From positions 1 through 33,641 of the forward strand of contig JAOBWM010000144.1 in the NCBI GenBank assembly GCA_025463365.1: a stretch of DNA of 33,641 bases, written 5' to 3'. The notes under the pieces are model-generated. The model had not been told where the DNA came from. It made no database searches and was given only the letters and a program-made list of their open reading frames with translations. Each line of letters opens with the position of its first letter. The first letter of the stretch is position 1. Below are positions 23,223 through 31,414 of this stretch, one piece after another. The position numbers were made by a program, and so were the translations under genes. Source of the DNA: Acidimicrobiales bacterium. Lineage in GTDB: Bacteria; Actinomycetota; Acidimicrobiia; Acidimicrobiales; Iamiaceae.

Positions 23223-24854
23223 ATGGCCTTCAACCTCGCGCAGGTCCACGAAGCGGTCGCCGCCGCCAACCCGGACCGGCCCGCCATCGTCTGGCGCGAC
23301 CGTGCCTTCACCTACGCCGAGCTCACCGAGCGGACCCGGCGGTTCGCGAACGCGCTGCTCGAACGCGGCATCGGCCTCCATCAGGAGCGGTCCGGCCTCG
23401 CCGGGCACGAGTCCGGCCAGGACCAGGTGGCGCTCTACCTCCACAACGGCAACGAGTACCTCGAAGCGATGATCGGGTCGTTCAAGGCCCGGGCCGCACC
23501 GTTCAACGTCAACTACCGCTACGTGGCCGAGGAACTGCGATACCTCCTCGACAATGCGTCGGCCAAGGTGATCGTGTTCCACTCGGCGTTCGCACCGGTA
23601 CTCGCCGACGTGCTCGCCGATCTCCCGCAGCTCCAACTCCTCGTCCAGGTCGCCGACGACAGCGGCAACGAGCTCCTGCCCGGCGCGATCGACTACGAGG
23701 CGCTCCTCGCCGCCGCCGCCCCGCACCGTCCCGACCTCGACTGGTCGCCCGACGACCTGTACATCCTCTACACGGGCGGCACCACCGGCATGCCCAAGGG
23801 GGTGCTGTGGCGCCAGCACGACATCTTCATCAGTGCCATGGGTGGGCGGCCGTTCGGTCAACCCACCCCGTTCGCCGATCTCGATGCCGTCGTCGAGGCA
23901 TCGGTCAACGGGGGCGCCGCGATGATGTCGGCAGCTCCGCTCATGCACGGCGCCGCCCAGTGGGCGGTGTTCACGGCGTTCACCGGTGGCAACACGGTGG
24001 TCATGCCGAACGACACGAAGCGCATGGACCCCGTCGACGTCTGGCGGACCGTCGAGTCCAACCGCGTCCTCAGCCTGCAGATCGTCGGCGACGCCATGGG
24101 CCGTCCGCTCATCGACGAGCTCGAACGCGCCACCTATGACCTCTCCGGGCTGCTCGTCCTGGTCAGCGGAGGCGCGGCCCTCAACTCCACGTTGAAGGAA
24201 CGGTTCCTCGAGGCCGTGCCCCACGCGGTCGTCCTCGACGCCGTCGGCTCCTCCGAGACCGGCGCGCAGATGGGCCACACGTCCACCAGGGGATCCGCGG
24301 CCACCGGCACGTTCCAGCCCGGCCCCGAGACCGCGGTCGTCAGCCCCGACCTCACCGCCGAGCTCGAGCCCGGTTCGCCCGAGGCGGGGTGGCTGGCCCA
24401 GCGGGGCCACGTGCCCCTCGGCTACCTCGGCGACGCGGCCAAGACCGCCGCCACCTTCCCGGTCATCGGCGGCGTCCGCTACGCCGTCCCCGGCGACCGG
24501 GCCACCTGGCGCGCCGATGGCATCATCGAGCTCCTCGGCCGCGACTCGGTCTGCATCAACACCGGCGGCGAGAAGGTGTTCGCCGAGGAGGTCGAGCAAG
24601 CCTTGGCCCACCACCCTGGCGTCTACGACGTGATCGTGGTCGGCCGCCCGAGCGAGCAGTGGGGATCGGAGGTCGTGGCCGTGGTGCAGCTCGCCGAGGG
24701 CGCCGAGGTCACCGACGACGAGTTGCTCGCCGAGGCCCAACGCCACATCGCCCGCTACAAGCTCCCGAAGGCCTTCGTCTACCGAGAAGCCCTCGTCCGG
24801 TCCCCCGCCGGCAAGGCCGACTACCGCTGGGCCAAGGAGCAGGCCGGCGGCTGA
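23223..24854 (+). CDS. FadD19-like acyl-CoA synthetase
   Basis: A 543-residue adenylate-forming enzyme. Motifs are YILYTGGTTGMPKGVLWRQ, DAVGSSETGAQMG, GDRATWRADG, INTGGEKVFAEEVE and the catalytic lysine in RSPAGKADYRWAKEQ, whose ending matches mycobacterial FadD19 (SPAGKPDYRWAKEQ) very closely. The N-terminal half has the added segment GLHQERSGLAGHESGQDQV compared with FadD19. AGGGGA lies five bases before the ATG at 23223; TACAGT further upstream is a likely -10 box. It is a paralogue of the gene at 20022, with which it brackets the septum-like gene. A steroid or long-chain acid substrate is inferred, not shown. Confidence 0.9.
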   Translation: MAFNLAQVHEAVAAANPDRPAIVWRDRAFTYAELTERTRRFANALLERGIGLHQERSGLAGHESGQDQVALYLHNGNEYLEAMIGSFKARAAPFNVNYRYVAEELRYLLDNASAKVIVFHSAFAPVLADVLADLPQLQLLVQVADDSGNELLPGAIDYEALLAAAAPHRPDLDWSPDDLYILYTGGTTGMPKGVLWRQHDIFISAMGGRPFGQPTPFADLDAVVEASVNGGAAMMSAAPLMHGAAQWAVFTAFTGGNTVVMPNDTKRMDPVDVWRTVESNRVLSLQIVGDAMGRPLIDELERATYDLSGLLVLVSGGAALNSTLKERFLEAVPHAVVLDAVGSSETGAQMGHTSTRGSAATGTFQPGPETAVVSPDLTAELEPGSPEAGWLAQRGHVPLGYLGDAAKTAATFPVIGGVRYAVPGDRATWRADGIIELLGRDSVCINTGGEKVFAEEVEQALAHHPGVYDVIVVGRPSEQWGSEVVAVVQLAEGAEVTDDELLAEAQRHIARYKLPKAFVYREALVRSPAGKADYRWAKEQAGG

Positions 24855-24867
24855 GGCGCGTCAGCCG
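24848..24867. terminator. Hairpin joining convergent stop codons (FadD and MBL genes)
   Basis: CGGCTGA and TCAGCCG form a 7-bp perfect stem with a six-base loop GGCGCG. The FadD stop is in one arm and the MBL-gene stop in the other, the same arrangement as at 18952-18993. Confidence 0.5.
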
Positions 24868-25484
24868 TCGAGCTCGGCGATGATCCCCGCGGCCTCGGCA
24901 CCGATGGTGGTGTCGTCGCCGTGACCCGTGTGGACCACGGTCTCGTCAGGCAGGGGGAGCAGGCGATCGTGGATGCTCACGAGGATCACGCTGCGACTCG
25001 AGAACGAACGACCGGTGGCCCCTGGCCCGCCCTTGAACAAGGTGTCGCCCGAGAACAGCGTCTTGCCGAGCCGGTCGGTGAGGCAGCACCCACCCGGACT
25101 GTGGCCAGGAGTGTGCACGACGCGCAGCGTCGTGCCCCCGACCTTGAGGTCCTGGCCGTCGACGAGCGGCCCGTCGACGGGTCGGGTCGGGTTGACCACC
25201 TCCCACAGCATCGTGTCGGCCGGGTGCAGGAAGATCGGCGCGCCGACGGCGTCGGCGAGGGGGACGGCCGCGTTGATGTGGTCGTTGTGGCCATGCGTGC
25301 AGATGATCGCGAGCACCCGCCGGCCGGCCACCGCTTGGACGATGGGCTCGTGGTCGTGCGCGGCGTCGATGATCACCACCTCGTCGTCGTCGCCGACGAG
25401 CCAGATGTTGTTGTCGACGGCGAAGTCCTCGCCGTCGATGGAGAACGTGCCGCTGGTGACGACCCGATCGACCCGGGCGGCCAT
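24861..25484 (-). CDS. MBL-fold metallo-hydrolase paired with mscR
   Basis: A 207-residue metallo-beta-lactamase fold protein of glyoxalase II type. Metal ligands are in THGHNDH (near residue 64), HTPGHSPGG (about 124-132), SGDTLF and the C-terminal HTGHGDDT. Its ATG shares one base with the mscR stop (TGATG), so the two are translationally coupled. The same pair occurs in mycobacteria (Rv2259 and Rv2260), where the MBL partner has been proposed to hydrolyse the S-formylmycothiol produced by the dehydrogenase; that proposal is the basis of the role suggested here. Confidence 0.88.
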   Translation of the reverse strand: MAARVDRVVTSGTFSIDGEDFAVDNNIWLVGDDDEVVIIDAAHDHEPIVQAVAGRRVLAIICTHGHNDHINAAVPLADAVGAPIFLHPADTMLWEVVNPTRPVDGPLVDGQDLKVGGTTLRVVHTPGHSPGGCCLTDRLGKTLFSGDTLFKGGPGATGRSFSSRSVILVSIHDRLLPLPDETVVHTGHGDDTTIGAEAAGIIAELDG

Positions 25485-26584
25485 CAGCCCGCCGCCCGGT
25501 CACCGAGCACGACCACCGAGCGCAGCACCTCGCCGCGCTCCATGCGATGGAACGCCTCTTCGACCTGGTCGAGCGCGATCGTCTCGGAGACGAACCGCTC
25601 GAGGTCGAGGCGGCCCTGCAGGTGCAGGTCGATCAGCATCGGGAAGTCCCGGCTCGGGAGGCAGTCGCCGTACCAGGAGGGCTTCACCCGGCCGCCACGG
25701 CCGAACAGGTCGATCATGGGCAGGTCGATCCGCATCTCCGGGTTGGGGACGCCGACCTGTACGAGCGTGCCGGCCAGATCTCGGGCGTAGAACGCCTGGC
25801 CGAACACGGTGGGGTTGCCCACGGCCTCGATGCAGACGTCGGCGCCGTTGCCGTCGGTGAGCTCCTGGATCGCCTCCACCGGGTCGGCCCGGGAGGCGTC
25901 GACCGTGTGCGTGGCACCGAAGGTCTTGGCCAGTTCGAGCTTCTTGGCGTCGAGGTCGACGGCGATGATCGTGGCCGCGCCGGCGAGGCGGGCACCGAGG
26001 ATGGCCGCGTCGCCCACGCCACCGCAGCCGAACACCGCGACCGAGTCCCCCGGACCGACCTCGCCGGTGTACATGGCGGCGCCGAGGCCGGCCATGACCC
26101 CGCAGCCGAGCAGGCCCGCCACCTCCGGCTTGACCCTCGGGTCGACCTTGGTGGCCTGGCCGGCGGCCACGAGCGTCTTCTCGGCGAAGGCCCCGATGCC
26201 CAGCGCCGCGCTCAGCTCCTTGCCGTCCAGGGTCATCTTCTGGGTGGCGTTGTGGGTGGCGAAGCAGTACCAGGGCCGGCCCCGGCGACAGGACCGGCAC
26301 GCACCGCAGACGGCTCGCCAGTTGAGGATCACGAAGTCCCCGGGGACCAGATCGGTGACGTCGGGCCCGACGGACTCGACGAGCCCGGCGGCTTCGTGAC
26401 CGAGCAGGAACGGGAAGTCGTCGTTGATCGCGCCCTCCCGATAGTGGAGGTCCGTGTGGCACACGCCGCAGGCCTGCACGGCCACCACCACCTCACCGGG
26501 CCCGGGATCGGGGACCTCGATGGTCTCGACGGTGACGGGGGCACCCTTCTGGGTCGCCACGACCGCTCGTACCTGCTGCGCCAT
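25484..26584 (-). CDS. mscR: S-(hydroxymethyl)mycothiol dehydrogenase (mycothiol-dependent formaldehyde dehydrogenase)
   Basis: A 366-residue zinc medium-chain dehydrogenase that oxidises the formaldehyde-mycothiol adduct (and reduces S-nitrosomycothiol) with NAD. Motifs are [14 protein letters not shown] and the catalytic His in LLGHEAAG, the structural zinc loop [15 protein letters not shown] with four cysteines, [11 protein letters not shown] for NAD, plus [11 protein letters not shown] and [13 protein letters not shown], which match the mycobacterial MscR/AdhE2 proteins very closely. AGGAGG lies about eight bases before the ATG at 26584, the strongest Shine-Dalgarno sequence in the window, and TACGGT further upstream is a possible -10 box. 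Coupled to the MBL gene. Confidence 0.95.
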   Translation of the reverse strand: MAQQVRAVVATQKGAPVTVETIEVPDPGPGEVVVAVQACGVCHTDLHYREGAINDDFPFLLGHEAAGLVESVGPDVTDLVPGDFVILNWRAVCGACRSCRRGRPWYCFATHNATQKMTLDGKELSAALGIGAFAEKTLVAAGQATKVDPRVKPEVAGLLGCGVMAGLGAAMYTGEVGPGDSVAVFGCGGVGDAAILGARLAGAATIIAVDLDAKKLELAKTFGATHTVDASRADPVEAIQELTDGNGADVCIEAVGNPTVFGQAFYARDLAGTLVQVGVPNPEMRIDLPMIDLFGRGGRVKPSWYGDCLPSRDFPMLIDLHLQGRLDLERFVSETIALDQVEEAFHRMERGEVLRSVVVLGDRAAG

Positions 26585-26678
26585 CGGGTGGCCTCCTGCT
26601 GCTCGTGCCCGGACCGCCGACCGTACCGCTGACCAGCCCGGGGCGCGGACCCACGGCCCGGATCGCCCGGTCGAGTGG

Positions 26679-26713
26679 TTGACATCGCCGATCGTGTTAG
26701 GCAGACTTACCCT
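26679..26713 (+). promoter_or_regulatory. Promoter with IdeR/DtxR-like iron box for bfd
   Basis: TTGACA at 26679-26684 and CAGACT at 26702-26707 are 17 bases apart. Overlapping the -10, TTAGG at 26697-26701 and TTACC at 26707-26711 form a dyad resembling the DtxR/IdeR iron box (TTAGG...AACCT), matching about 10 of 19 positions. The start point would be within a few bases of the bfd ATG, so the message may be leaderless. Iron repression of bfd would be sensible. Confidence 0.45.
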
Positions 26714-26716
26714 CCT

Positions 26717-26905
26717 ATGGTCGTCTGCCATTGCAACGCGGTGAACGATCGAGCCATCCGGGCCGAGATCCTCGCCGGCGCGCTCGATGTCGACGACGTG
26801 GCCGAGCGCTGCGATGCCGGCACCCGCTGTGGCAGCTGCCGGCCGGTCGTGGAGGCCCTCCTCGCCGAGCACGGCGTGACGATCCGCCGCTTCGCCGCCG
26901 CCTGA
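26717..26905 (+). CDS. bfd: Bacterioferritin-associated ferredoxin ([2Fe-2S])
   Basis: A 62-residue BFD-type protein. The cluster motif is Cys-X-Cys near the start (VVCHCNAV) and Cys-X2-Cys near residue 40 ([13 protein letters not shown]), the spacing seen in Bfd. It passes electrons to bacterioferritin for release of stored iron. The next plus-strand gene is bacterioferritin, which fits. The frame is open upstream to 26675, but MVVCHC is the natural start and the promoter lies upstream of it. Confidence 0.92.
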   Translation: MVVCHCNAVNDRAIRAEILAGALDVDDVAERCDAGTRCGSCRPVVEALLAEHGVTIRRFAAA

Positions 26906-26981
26906 GCAGGGCATCCCTCCGCCGACCATCACCCCGGATCGCTACGGTGGCCGCCACGTGCCCCCGACCTGGAGACGAGCC

Positions 26982-27458
26982 ATGCAGGGTGACCCCGAGA
27001 TCGTCGAGCTGCTCAACGAGGTGCTCACCGCCGAGCTCACGGCGATCAACCAGTACTTCATCCACGCCAAGATGCGATCGAACTGGGGCTTCCCGCGCCT
27101 GGCGGCAGTGGCCCGCAAGGAGTCCATCGAGGAGATGGAGGACGCGGACAAGCTGATCGACCGGATCTTGTACCTCGACGGCGTGCCCAACCTCCAGCGC
27201 TACAACCCGGTGCTCGTCGGCGAGACGATCCCCGAACAGCTGGAGCTCGAGCTGCGGACCGAGACCGAGGCGATCGAGCGCTACAACCGAGGGGTCGCGC
27301 TGGCAGCGGCCAAGGGCGACAACGGGACCCGGGAGCTCCTCGAGCACCGCCTGGTCGACGAGGAGGCGCATGCCGACTGGCTCGAGGGCCAGCTCCACGT
27401 GATCGCCACCATCGGGGTGGAGAACTACCTGGCCCAGCAGATCCACGAGGACGATTGA
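26982..27458 (+). CDS. bfr: Bacterioferritin
   Basis: A 158-residue haem-containing ferritin that oxidises and stores iron in a 24-mer. E. coli numbering applies without gaps. Ferroxidase residues Glu18, Tyr25, Glu51, Glu94, Glu127 and His130 and the haem ligand Met52 are present, but His54 is Asp (EMEDAD instead of EMKHAD). It ends with the usual NYLAQQIHED. GGAG lies about eight bases before the ATG at 26982. A TACGGT near 26943 may be its own -10 box. It follows bfd by 76 bases. Confidence 0.95.
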   Translation: MQGDPEIVELLNEVLTAELTAINQYFIHAKMRSNWGFPRLAAVARKESIEEMEDADKLIDRILYLDGVPNLQRYNPVLVGETIPEQLELELRTETEAIERYNRGVALAAAKGDNGTRELLEHRLVDEEAHADWLEGQLHVIATIGVENYLAQQIHEDD

Positions 27459-27519
27459 CCGCACCGGTCGCGCCGACGCGCCGACGCCTCGGCTCGCCAT
27501 CGGCACCCGGCGCCCGGCA

Positions 27520-29199
27520 TCACGACGGCGTGAGGCGCAATGCCGCGGGCGCGTCCACGGGGACCGCCGGGGCGCGTGGTGCGCTCGGCGCAAGGCGCTC
27601 GTAGGGCGCTCCCACGGGCGGACGGGTGTCGGCCTCGCCCTTGTTGGGCCACAGGCTCATCGCCCGCTCCGTCATGGCGGTGATGGTGAGCGAGGGGTTC
27701 ACGCCCAGGTTCGCCGACACGGCCGAACCGTCGGCGACGGAGAGGCCCTCGTAGCCGTAGACCCGTTGGTACGGGTCGATCACGCCGGCGCCGGGGCCGT
27801 CGCCGATCACGCACCCGCCGAGGATGTGCGCCGTGGTGGGTGCGTCGAGGAGGGTCTCGTTCCATGCCCCCCAGGGCTCGCCGTCGAGCATGTCGGCCAC
27901 CTCGCGGGCGGCGTCGTTGGCCACGGGCAGGTAGGTGGGGTTGGGTTCGCCGTGGCCGGGCCGGGTGACGAGCATGCCGAGCTTCGGGTGGCGGCGCAGG
28001 GCGATGCTGTTGTCGCGGCTCTGCATCACCAGCAGGATGATCGACCGCTCGGACCAGCGCCGCACCGACAGCGAGCGCAGGAACGCCATCGGATGGCGCA
28101 CGATCCGGCCGAGGAAGCGCACCTGGCGAGGCACGGTGCCGCCCCCGTCGACGAGGACGGTGGTGAGCAGTCCCATGGCGTTGGAGCCGGGCGGGTACCG
28201 CACCGGCTCGATGTGGGTGGTCTCGTCGGGGTGGATCGACGACGTGATCGCCACACCGCGAGCCAGTTCGGGCCGAGCCACCTTGGACGACGCGCCGACG
28301 ATGGCTTCGCTGTTGGTCCGCACCACGTCACCGAGGCGATCGGAGAGGTCGGGGAGTCGCCCCTCGTCGCGCAGGCGCAACAGGAGCTTGACCGTGCCGA
28401 GGACCCCGGCCGAGAGCACCACGTGCTGGGCCGTGATCGTCCGCGTGCGCTTGCGCACCCAGGCACCGGGCCGCTCGGTGGTCACCGTCCAGCCACCGCC
28501 GGACGTCGGCTCCATGTCGGTGACCTGGGTGTCGGGGTGCACCACAGCGCCGTTCTTCTCGGCGAGGTAGAGGTAGTTGCGGTCGAGGGTGTTCTTGGCC
28601 CCGACCCGGCAGCCGACCATGCAGCTGCCGCAGTGGGTGCACCCCACCTTGTCGGGACCTTCGCCGCCGAAGTACGGATCGGGGACCCGCTCGCCGGCCG
28701 TGCCGAACCACACGCCCACCGGCGTGCGGTGGTACGTGTCGGCCACGCCCATCCGCTCGGCGAGGTCGTGCATGTAGCGGTCCGGCGGCGTGTCGGCTGG
28801 CACGTCGTTCACGCCGAGCATGCGCTTGGCCTGGTCGTAGAACGGAGCGAGCTCGCGCCGCCAATCGGTGATGTGGCCCCATTGGGGGTCGGTGTAGAAG
28901 GGCGCGAGCGGTTCGTAGAGCGTGTTGGCGTACACGAGCGATCCGCCACCCACCCCGGCGCCCGACAACACGGCGATGTCCTTGAGCGGCGTGATGCGCT
29001 GGATGCCCCGCAATCCGAGCCGGGGCGCCCACAGGAACTTCCGCAGCTGCCAGCTGGTCTTGGGGAGCGATTCGGTGTCGAAGCGCCTTCCGGCTTCGAG
29101 CACGCCGACCCGGTAGCCCTTCTCGGTGAGCCGCAGGGCGGTCACGCTGCCACCGAAGCCGGAGCCCACAACCAAGACGTCGTAGTCGAACGAACCCAT
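27520..29199 (-). CDS. ChoD-family GMC oxidoreductase
   Basis: A 559-residue FAD-dependent oxidoreductase very like Mycobacterium tuberculosis ChoD along its length: DYDVLVVGSGFGGSVTALRL, KTSWQLRKFLWAPRLG, GAGVGGGSLVYANTLY, QWGHITDWR, VPDPYFGGEGP, VARTNSE-type helix, SSIHPDETTHIEPVRY and GVIDPYQRVYGYEGLSVADG. ChoD was named for cholesterol oxidase, although its steroid role in mycobacteria is debated. A Cys187-X2-Cys190-X2-Cys193-X3-Cys197 motif, also in mycobacterial ChoD, looks like an iron-sulfur site. The start is ATG 29199; a GTG at 29232 is in frame. Divergent from the small ABM-like gene. Confidence 0.9.
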   Translation of the reverse strand: MGSFDYDVLVVGSGFGGSVTALRLTEKGYRVGVLEAGRRFDTESLPKTSWQLRKFLWAPRLGLRGIQRITPLKDIAVLSGAGVGGGSLVYANTLYEPLAPFYTDPQWGHITDWRRELAPFYDQAKRMLGVNDVPADTPPDRYMHDLAERMGVADTYHRTPVGVWFGTAGERVPDPYFGGEGPDKVGCTHCGSCMVGCRVGAKNTLDRNYLYLAEKNGAVVHPDTQVTDMEPTSGGGWTVTTERPGAWVRKRTRTITAQHVVLSAGVLGTVKLLLRLRDEGRLPDLSDRLGDVVRTNSEAIVGASSKVARPELARGVAITSSIHPDETTHIEPVRYPPGSNAMGLLTTVLVDGGGTVPRQVRFLGRIVRHPMAFLRSLSVRRWSERSIILLVMQSRDNSIALRRHPKLGMLVTRPGHGEPNPTYLPVANDAAREVADMLDGEPWGAWNETLLDAPTTAHILGGCVIGDGPGAGVIDPYQRVYGYEGLSVADGSAVSANLGVNPSLTITAMTERAMSLWPNKGEADTRPPVGAPYERLAPSAPRAPAVPVDAPAALRLTPS

Positions 29200-29376
29200 G
29201 CGAGCATCGTCCCACTTCGTGCCGGTCACCACCGAGTTCGTCGGCCTCGCGCGTGGGCTGCTGCGGCGTGAGCCGTCGTCAGGGGGCCTTCAGGGGACCC
29301 GTGGGCATTGCCGGGCCGGGACCGCAGGCGTACGTTCGATGAGGCGACCGTCGCCCCAATGAAGGGATGTGAGGTC

Positions 29377-29667
29377 ATGGAGTTCGTACAGGCAATCGAG
29401 TTCGATGCTCCGAAGGACGTCTTCAAGGAGATGACCGCGCGCTACGAGGAACTGATGCACGGCGAGTCGACGGCGCGGCGGACGGTGCTGTTCGAGGATC
29501 GCGACCGGCCCGGCCACCTCGTCCAGCTGGTGTGGTTCGAGTCCTACGAGTCGGCGATGAAGAACAACGACCACCCCGGCACCCAACAGTTCGCCACCGA
29601 GGCCTCGGAGCGCTTCGGGGAAGCCACGTTCCGGAACCTCGACGTCGTGGACGAGCACCAGTTCTGA
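29377..29667 (+). CDS. Small ABM-like hypothetical protein
   Basis: A 96-residue protein, MEFVQAIEFDAPKDVFKEM, that resembles the dimeric alpha/beta-barrel (ABM) fold in its strand-helix pattern and the phrase LVQLVWFESYESAMKNN. AAGGGA lies about nine bases before the ATG at 29377; ATG 29359 is in frame. TACGTT about 44 bases upstream is a possible -10 box. It is divergent from ChoD and convergent with truB. Function unknown. Confidence 0.7.
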   Translation: MEFVQAIEFDAPKDVFKEMTARYEELMHGESTARRTVLFEDRDRPGHLVQLVWFESYESAMKNNDHPGTQQFATEASERFGEATFRNLDVVDEHQF

Positions 29668-29677
29668 TCGGTTCCGC

Positions 29678-30643
29678 TCAGGACGGGATCACGAGACTCG
29701 GCTTGGCCGTCGTGCCCCGGAACGGCTCGTAGACGGCGAGCAGCGCACCCGCGCCATCGAGCACGGCCCACGGGCCGTCCCCGTCGGGCACGCCCAGGGC
29801 CGAGCGCTCGAGCACCTTCCCGACCGCCACCGCCGCCGCCCCGTCGTCGTCCACGACCACCGTGTCGAGGTGGCGCACCGCCTCCACCAGCGGCCGGACG
29901 CGCTCGGGGCCGACCTGCTCGAGGGGGACCGCTTCCTCGATCGAGAAGGGGCCCACGGACGTGCGGCGGAGGGCGCTCAGGTGGGCGCCCCCACCGAGGG
30001 CCGAGCCGATGTCGGCGGCCAGGGTACGGATGTAGGTGCCCGAGGAGCAGGTGACGGACAGCTCGAAGGTGAGCCCCGCTCCCCCGGTGGCGGCCGCGAC
30101 CCAGTCGTCCGACGGCTCGCCTCCGATGCGCGCGCCAGCCGCCCCGGTCGGCTCGCCCACGTCGAGCCGATGGACGACGACGGGCCGCGGCTCGCGTGCC
30201 ACCTCGATCCCCTGGCGAGCCAGCTCGTGCAACCGCTTGCCGTCGATCTTCACCGCCGACACCATCGGCGGAACCTGCTCGATGGCACCTACGAACGCCC
30301 GGGCGGCCCGGGCGACGTCGGCGACGGTGACCGCGGCCATGTCGTGCACGGCGGTGACGGTGCCCGAGGAGTCCAGCGACGATGTCTCCACGCCGAGGGT
30401 CACCTCACCGACGTATGCCTTGCCGAGCGGCGACAGGTAGCGGAGCAGCTTCGTGGCCCTGCCGACCCCGAGGAGCAGGACGCCGGTGGCGTCCGGGTCG
30501 AGGGTTCCGGCGTGGCCGACCTTGCGGGTGCCGAGCAGCCCCCGGCTCTTGGCCACGACGTCGTGGCTGGTCCAACCGGCCGGCTTGTCGACGACCACCA
30601 GACCGTCGGGGCCGTCGCCCGGCGAGCCCCCTCGGCGTCCCAC
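29678..30643 (-). CDS. truB: tRNA pseudouridine-55 synthase
   Basis: TruB makes pseudouridine 55 in the T-loop of tRNA. The 321-residue protein has VVVDKPAGWTSHDVV, the catalytic Asp49 in GHAGTLDPDATGVLL, SAVKIDGKRLHELAR and SCSSGTYIRTLAADIG, all family hallmarks. A Gly/Ala-rich insert lies near residues 165-195. The GTG start at 30643 follows the rbfA stop by five bases. It is the last gene of the infB-ylxP-rbfA-truB operon. Confidence 0.95.
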   Translation of the reverse strand: MGRRGGSPGDGPDGLVVVDKPAGWTSHDVVAKSRGLLGTRKVGHAGTLDPDATGVLLLGVGRATKLLRYLSPLGKAYVGEVTLGVETSSLDSSGTVTAVHDMAAVTVADVARAARAFVGAIEQVPPMVSAVKIDGKRLHELARQGIEVAREPRPVVVHRLDVGEPTGAAGARIGGEPSDDWVAAATGGAGLTFELSVTCSSGTYIRTLAADIGSALGGGAHLSALRRTSVGPFSIEEAVPLEQVGPERVRPLVEAVRHLDTVVVDDDGAAAVAVGKVLERSALGVPDGDGPWAVLDGAGALLAVYEPFRGTTAKPSLVIPS

Positions 30644-30648
30644 CCGGT

Positions 30649-31047
30649 TCAGTCCTCGGGATCAGGTGAGCTGGGCAGGGTGCCGTCGGGACCTTGGAGG
30701 CCGCGCAGCACCTGCTCGATCCGCTCGGCGTTGCGCAGGACCCCATCGGCTTCGAACCGCAGCTCGGGGGTGCGCTTGACCTTGGCCTGGCGGCCGACGG
30801 CTGACTGCAGCCGCGGTCGGAGCGCGGTGAACGCGGCCTGGATCGACTCCTCGGCATCCTCGCCCAACGAGTGGTCGTAGTACGCGACGGCCCGCTTGAG
30901 GTCGCCGTCGACGACGACGGTGGTGAGCGTGACCAGCTCGAGCCGCTCGTCGCCGATGCGCTCGAGCTCGTCGCCCAGGATCTCCCGTACCAGCGTGTTC
31001 AGCCGCGCCGTGCGCGGGTAGTCGCGAGCTGTCGTACGTCGCTTCAT
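30649..31047 (-). CDS. rbfA: 30S ribosome-binding factor A
   Basis: RbfA helps mature the 5' end of 16S rRNA in 30S assembly. The 132-residue protein has TARLNTLVREILGDELERI, the strand VTLTTVVVDGDLKRAVAYYD, and VKRTPELRFEADGVLRNAERIEQVL, which are typical. The ATG at 31047 overlaps the ylxP stop as ATGA. A short Asp/Pro/Ser-rich tail follows the domain. Confidence 0.95.
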   Translation of the reverse strand: MKRRTTARDYPRTARLNTLVREILGDELERIGDERLELVTLTTVVVDGDLKRAVAYYDHSLGEDAEESIQAAFTALRPRLQSAVGRQAKVKRTPELRFEADGVLRNAERIEQVLRGLQGPDGTLPSSPDPED

Positions 31048-31343
31048 CGTGCTTCCTCCTCGTCGAGCCAGGATCGGCCGGCCGACACGACCTCGACCTC
31101 GGGGAACGACCAGACGAACCGTTCCACCGCGTCGAGGACCTCCCGGGCCTGGGTCTCGCTGGACGCCACGGTGGCGAAGGCCAGCTCGCTGCGCCGCCAT
31201 TCGTCTTGGTGACCGACCTCGGACACCGCCACCTTGTGGCGACGGCGCGCCCCTTCGAGGATCGGTGTGATCGAAGCCCGCTTCGCCTTCAGGGAATCGA
31301 CGAGCGGTAGGTGCAGGTCGATGACCAGGACGGATGCATGCAC
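31044..31343 (-). CDS. DUF503 family protein (YlxP-like)
   Basis: A 99-residue DUF503 protein with VLVIDLHLPLVDSLKAKR, HKVAVSEVGHQDEWRRSELAFATV and VERFVWSFPEVEVV. These proteins sit between infB and rbfA in most Gram-positive bacteria, where a role near ribosome assembly or ribonuclease inhibition has been proposed. The start is ATG 31343; the stop overlaps the rbfA start (ATGA). A hairpin lies in the 71-base gap to infB. Confidence 0.92.
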   Translation of the reverse strand: MHASVLVIDLHLPLVDSLKAKRASITPILEGARRRHKVAVSEVGHQDEWRRSELAFATVASSETQAREVLDAVERFVWSFPEVEVVSAGRSWLDEEEAR

Positions 31344-31372
31344 AGCTTCGACAGCTTACCGATCGACCCCGG

Positions 31373-31403
31373 CGGCCTCGCATGGCTTTGCCATGCGGGG
31401 CCG
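31373..31403. other. Intra-operon hairpin between infB and ylxP
   Basis: A 14-bp stem with a three-base TTT loop (arms around GCATGGC/GCCATGC, perfect except one G-T pair on the plus strand, a C-A mismatch on the minus-strand RNA). No U-tract. Possible RNA processing site, partial terminator or dispersed palindrome. Confidence 0.5.
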
Positions 31404-31414
31404 ATCGGGAGCGG

